The notes under the pieces were generated by a model. The model searched no databases, had not been told where the DNA came from, and saw only the letters and a list, made by a program, of their open reading frames with translations. 16,302 nt of DNA from Bacillota bacterium. Lineage in GTDB: Bacteria; Bacillota; DSM-12270; Thermacetogeniales; Thermacetogeniaceae. This document shows positions 13,610-16,302 of the stretch, piece after piece. How positions within the stretch are numbered: position 1 is the stretch's first letter; every line of letters begins with the position of its first letter. The position numbers and the translations under genes are program-made. Where the stretch lies: contig DAOURU010000004.1 of assembly GCA_030627585.1 (NCBI GenBank), forward strand, positions 1 through 16,302, read 5' to 3'.

Positions 13610-15088
13610 GTGGAAAGGGAAAAACTGCTGCGCCGGCTTCCGCCTGTCCATGAACTGGTGAAGGCGTGTTCCGGGGAGGAGAAAGACGGGCCGCTCCATG
13701 TTTTGACGGAGGCGGCCCGCGAGGTGTTGAACGACTGGCGCGGCTTAATTCTGGAGAAGGGAGAGGCCCCTCCGGCGCTCGCGCCCCTGGCGGAGGCCGT
13801 GAAAACGCGGGTGCGGGAAAAATTGCGTCCGCATTTGCGCCCGGTCATTAATGCGACAGGAGTGATCCTCCACACCAACCTCGGCCGGGCGCCTTTGAGC
13901 GCCGCAGCCCTCTCTGCGCTCGAACGAGTCGCCCGGGGCTACTGCAATCTGGAAATAGATTTGAATACAGGCGAACGGGGCTCGCGCTACAGTCATGTAG
14001 AAAATCTCTTAACCGCTTTAACCGGGGCGGAGGCCGCCCTCGTCGTTAACAACAACGCCGCCGCTGTCCTCCTTGCTCTCCACACGCTGGCGCGGGGAAG
14101 AGAGGTTATTGTTTCGCGGGGGGAGCTGATTGAGATCGGCGGCTCCTTTCGGATTCCCGAAGTGCTGGCGCAAAGCGGGGCGCGCCTGCAGGAAGTAGGA
14201 ACCACCAATAAGACTTACCCCCGTGATTACGAACGGGCAATCGGCCCGGAGACGGCGCTCCTGCTCAAGGTGCACACCAGCAACTACAGAATATTGGGGT
14301 TTACCCGCGAAGTGACACGGTCGGAACTGGTGAGTTTAGGCCGGAAATACCAGGTGCCGGTGCTGGAGGACCTGGGGAGCGGGGTTTTGGTTGACCTCCA
14401 GCGGTACGGCCTCGGCCCTGAGCCGACCGTGCAGGCGAGTTTGGAGGCGGGGGTCGATGTTGTTACTTTTAGCGGGGACAAGCTGCTGGGGGGACCCCAG
14501 GCGGGGATCATTGTCGGGCGCGCCCGGCTTCTTCAGGGGATGAAAGAGAACCCCCTGCTGCGCGCCCTGCGCGTCGACAAGCTTATCCTGGCGGCTCTCG
14601 AGGCAACGCTGCGGGAATACCTGAAGGGGGAGGCGGAGCACACGCTTCCCGTGCTCGAGCGGCTGTTCGTTTCACCTGATCGCCTCGCAGCGCGGGCGGC
14701 AGCCCTGAAGGAAAGACTGCTGGCGCGCCTGGAGGGAGCGTGCGAAGTGGATCTCCAGTCCGGCTTCTCCCAGGTGGGAGGGGGAGCCCTGCCCCTGACG
14801 CAGCTCTCCACCACACTCCTGGTTTTGCGCCCCAAAACAATGAGCGCAACCGCCTTCGCGGCGGAACTCCGCCGGAGAGACCCCCCGGTTTTCACGCGGC
14901 TCCAGGATGCCGGCGTTTTACTGGATCCCCGGACCTTGAGCGAGGAGGAGGAGGAGCCGCTCGTGGAAGCAGTTCGGGCGGTCCTCCGGGAGCCCGCGCA
15001 GAAGGCTGTTTTTGATCGAGCCAGCCCGGGTTTCTCGAGGCAGACTCCCATGCCGCTTTCGGTGGCACCACCGGATGATGAAAACTAA
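13610..15088 (+). CDS. selA: SelA, L-seryl-tRNA(Sec) selenium transferase
   Basis: A 492-residue protein, GTG start, GGAG 9 nt upstream. SelA is a PLP enzyme, decameric in bacteria, that converts seryl-tRNA(Sec) to selenocysteyl-tRNA(Sec) using selenophosphate. Signatures: the N-terminal helical domain with LRRLPPVHELV (7-17), the core RPVINATGVILHTNLGRAPLS (77-97), LEIDLNTGERGSRYSHVE (114-131), VVNNNAAAVLLAL (145-157), IEIGGSFRIPEV (175-186), EDLGSG (253-258) and the Schiff-base Lys in TFSGDKLLGGPQAG (K291). It is slightly longer than E. coli SelA (463), mostly through its C-terminal tail. selB follows by 163 nt. The tRNA gene selC and selD are not in the window. Confidence 0.97.
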   Translation: MEREKLLRRLPPVHELVKACSGEEKDGPLHVLTEAAREVLNDWRGLILEKGEAPPALAPLAEAVKTRVREKLRPHLRPVINATGVILHTNLGRAPLSAAALSALERVARGYCNLEIDLNTGERGSRYSHVENLLTALTGAEAALVVNNNAAAVLLALHTLARGREVIVSRGELIEIGGSFRIPEVLAQSGARLQEVGTTNKTYPRDYERAIGPETALLLKVHTSNYRILGFTREVTRSELVSLGRKYQVPVLEDLGSGVLVDLQRYGLGPEPTVQASLEAGVDVVTFSGDKLLGGPQAGIIVGRARLLQGMKENPLLRALRVDKLILAALEATLREYLKGEAEHTLPVLERLFVSPDRLAARAAALKERLLARLEGACEVDLQSGFSQVGGGALPLTQLSTTLLVLRPKTMSATAFAAELRRRDPPVFTRLQDAGVLLDPRTLSEEEEEPLVEAVRAVLREPAQKAVFDRASPGFSRQTPMPLSVAPPDDEN

Positions 15089-15251
15089 AGGTCAGCAAGC
15101 GGAAGGGCTTGCCTGCAATCATGAATTTGAGGGCGGGCCGGCTCACCGTTGCGACGAGCTTCAGGGCGAGTCAAGTAAGAGCACGGGAGCGAGCGCAAGG
15201 ATAACCGGACATACTTTCAGGGCAGATTTGGGCTGGTAGAAGGGAAAAAGG

Positions 15252-16302
15252 GTGAAGTCTTTTATTATTATCGGTACAGCCGGTCATGTCGACCACGGCA
15301 AAACCCAGCTGGTGAAAGCATTAACCGGGGTCGACACAGACCGCTTGAAGGAAGAAAAGGAGCGGGGAATTTCAATTGAACTGGGATTTGCGCCCCTTTC
15401 TCTCCCTAGCGGGATCATGGCCGGGATTGTTGACGTCCCGGGGCATGAGCGCTTCGTAAAGAACATGCTGGCGGGAGCCGGAGGGATTGATTTGGTTCTC
15501 TTCGTGGTTGCCGCTGACGAAGGTGTTATGCCCCAGACGCGGGAGCACCTGGATATTTTAGAGCTCCTGCAGGTGCAAAAAGGGATCATGGTGCTTACGA
15601 AAGTCGATCTTGTGGAGGAGGATTGGCTCCTGCTGGTGGAAGAAGAGGTGCGGGAGCTTTTGCAGGGGACCTGGCTGGAAGACGCCCCCGTTGCCCCGGT
15701 TTCTGTTGTCACGGGACAGGGACTGGCCGAGCTCCGCCGGCTGCTTGACCGGATGGCGCAGGAAGTTACACCCAAACCGCTCGCGGGGCACGCCCGGCTT
15801 CCGGTGGACCGGGTTTTTTCGATTACCGGATTTGGGACCGTGGTTACAGGCACCCTCCTCAGCGGGAAGATCCGCGTGGGTGATGTTTTGGAAGTTTTGC
15901 CTTCAGGTTTGCAGGGGCGGGTGCGGTCCTTGCAGGTGCACGGCGCCAGAGTGGACGAGGCCTGCGCCGGCCAGCGGGCGGCGGCCAATCTTACCGGCGT
16001 GGAAATCAGCCAGATTCACCGGGGGGACGTCCTTGTGCCCCCGGGTGCTTACCCGGCCGTAAAGCGCCTGGCGGCCTCTCTGCATCTCCTCCCCCGCGCC
16101 GCGCGTCCCTTGAAAAACTGGCAGCGCGTCCATTTTCACCTGGCGACCCAGGAGGTCATCGGGCGGGTCAGGCTCCTCGACCGGGAGGAACTGGAGCCCG
16201 GCGCAAACGCCCTCGTGCAGCTGGAACTGGAGGTGCCTGTTGTTGCAGGTGCCCATGACCGGTTCGTCATCAGACGCTACTCCCCTGTGACCACGATCGG
16301 AG
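15252..16302 (+). CDS. selB: SelB, selenocysteine-specific elongation factor (3' truncated by window)
   Basis: A GTG start, with 350 complete codons to the window end and no stop. SelB is the GTPase that carries selenocysteyl-tRNA(Sec) to UGA codons by binding the SECIS hairpin. GTPase motifs: G1 GHVDHGKT (11-18), the switch region [15 protein letters not shown] (33-47), G3 [15 protein letters not shown] (61-75), G4 TKVD (116-119, Thr replacing the Asn of NKxD), and G5-like SVVTGQG. Domain II starts near 178 ([24 protein letters not shown]), a SelB-type EF-Tu-like barrel, and domain III follows with [21 protein letters not shown]. The C-terminal winged-helix mRNA-binding domains lie beyond the window. 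With selA it shows that the host makes selenoproteins. The ribosome-binding site is a modest GAAGGG. Confidence 0.97.
   Translation, partial: MKSFIIIGTAGHVDHGKTQLVKALTGVDTDRLKEEKERGISIELGFAPLSLPSGIMAGIVDVPGHERFVKNMLAGAGGIDLVLFVVAADEGVMPQTREHLDILELLQVQKGIMVLTKVDLVEEDWLLLVEEEVRELLQGTWLEDAPVAPVSVVTGQGLAELRRLLDRMAQEVTPKPLAGHARLPVDRVFSITGFGTVVTGTLLSGKIRVGDVLEVLPSGLQGRVRSLQVHGARVDEACAGQRAAANLTGVEISQIHRGDVLVPPGAYPAVKRLAASLHLLPRAARPLKNWQRVHFHLATQEVIGRVRLLDREELEPGANALVQLELEVPVVAGAHDRFVIRRYSPVTTIG

Noticed and set aside
15089..15251. tRNA-Sec gene (selC) or other RNA between selA and selB
   Set aside because: I saw no acceptor-stem pairing, TTCAA-type anticodon loop or T-loop GGTTCGA-like sequence. 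I see nothing identifiable in this gap.
15284..15988. 234-codon minus-strand frame opposite selB
   Set aside because: Ser/Arg/Thr-rich shadow of the GTPase-domain coding sequence of selB.

Overview
The window looks like a chromosomal segment of an anaerobic, spore-forming, probably thermophilic Firmicute of the Moorella / Thermacetogenium / Peptococcaceae type. This is inferred from gene content and from fairly GC-rich, GTG/TTG-tolerant coding. ParB, YyaC and a GerMN lipoprotein point to a sporulating Firmicute, selA-selB to selenoprotein synthesis, and larB-larC to the nickel-pincer cofactor. I cannot name the species from the sequence.

Layout: (1) 3-1991, plus strand: the 3' end of parB, a cysteine desulfurase-family enzyme overlapping parB, and two tandem 4-oxalocrotonate tautomerase (4-OT) family proteins. 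(2) 1997-3978, minus strand: larC and larB, overlapping by 4 nt, with a likely sigma-A promoter at 4028-4057. (3) 3979-7180: an AT-richer accessory insert. It holds a decayed carbonic-anhydrase-like gene (4404-4631) and a complete restriction-modification (R-M) system: an m4C-type methyltransferase (plus strand), a convergent BamHI homologue, and a small Xre-type controller just upstream of the nuclease gene. A second m4C-type methyltransferase (7182-8039) follows. (4) 8223-11531, plus strand: a cell-envelope cluster (DUF4446 protein, M23-family protein, bactofilin), then a phosphoribosyltransferase and a YkuS-like protein. (5) 11688-12305, minus strand: the GPR-like sporulation protein YyaC. 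(6) 12564-16302, plus strand: a GerMN-domain lipoprotein, selA, and a selB that runs off the window.

The most notable finding is the BamHI-family R-M locus. Aligned with the BamHI sequence as I recall it, the nuclease keeps catalytic Asp94, Glu111 and Glu113 and the main GGATCC-reading residues (Asn116, Ser118, Arg122, Asp154, Arg155, Asp196). It has Gln in place of Glu77 and lacks most of the C-terminal arm. A controller-like gene with a candidate operator sits before it, and m4C-type methyltransferases flank it on both sides. GGATCC occurs at 3660, 7474, 12673 and 14923, so the chromosome would need protection.

Other observations: the M23 protein has Arg at a usual catalytic-His position and neighbours the bactofilin; the two 4-OT paralogues have complementary deviations; and there are short tandem duplications at the methyltransferase/nuclease junction, before bactofilin and over the selA ribosome-binding site.
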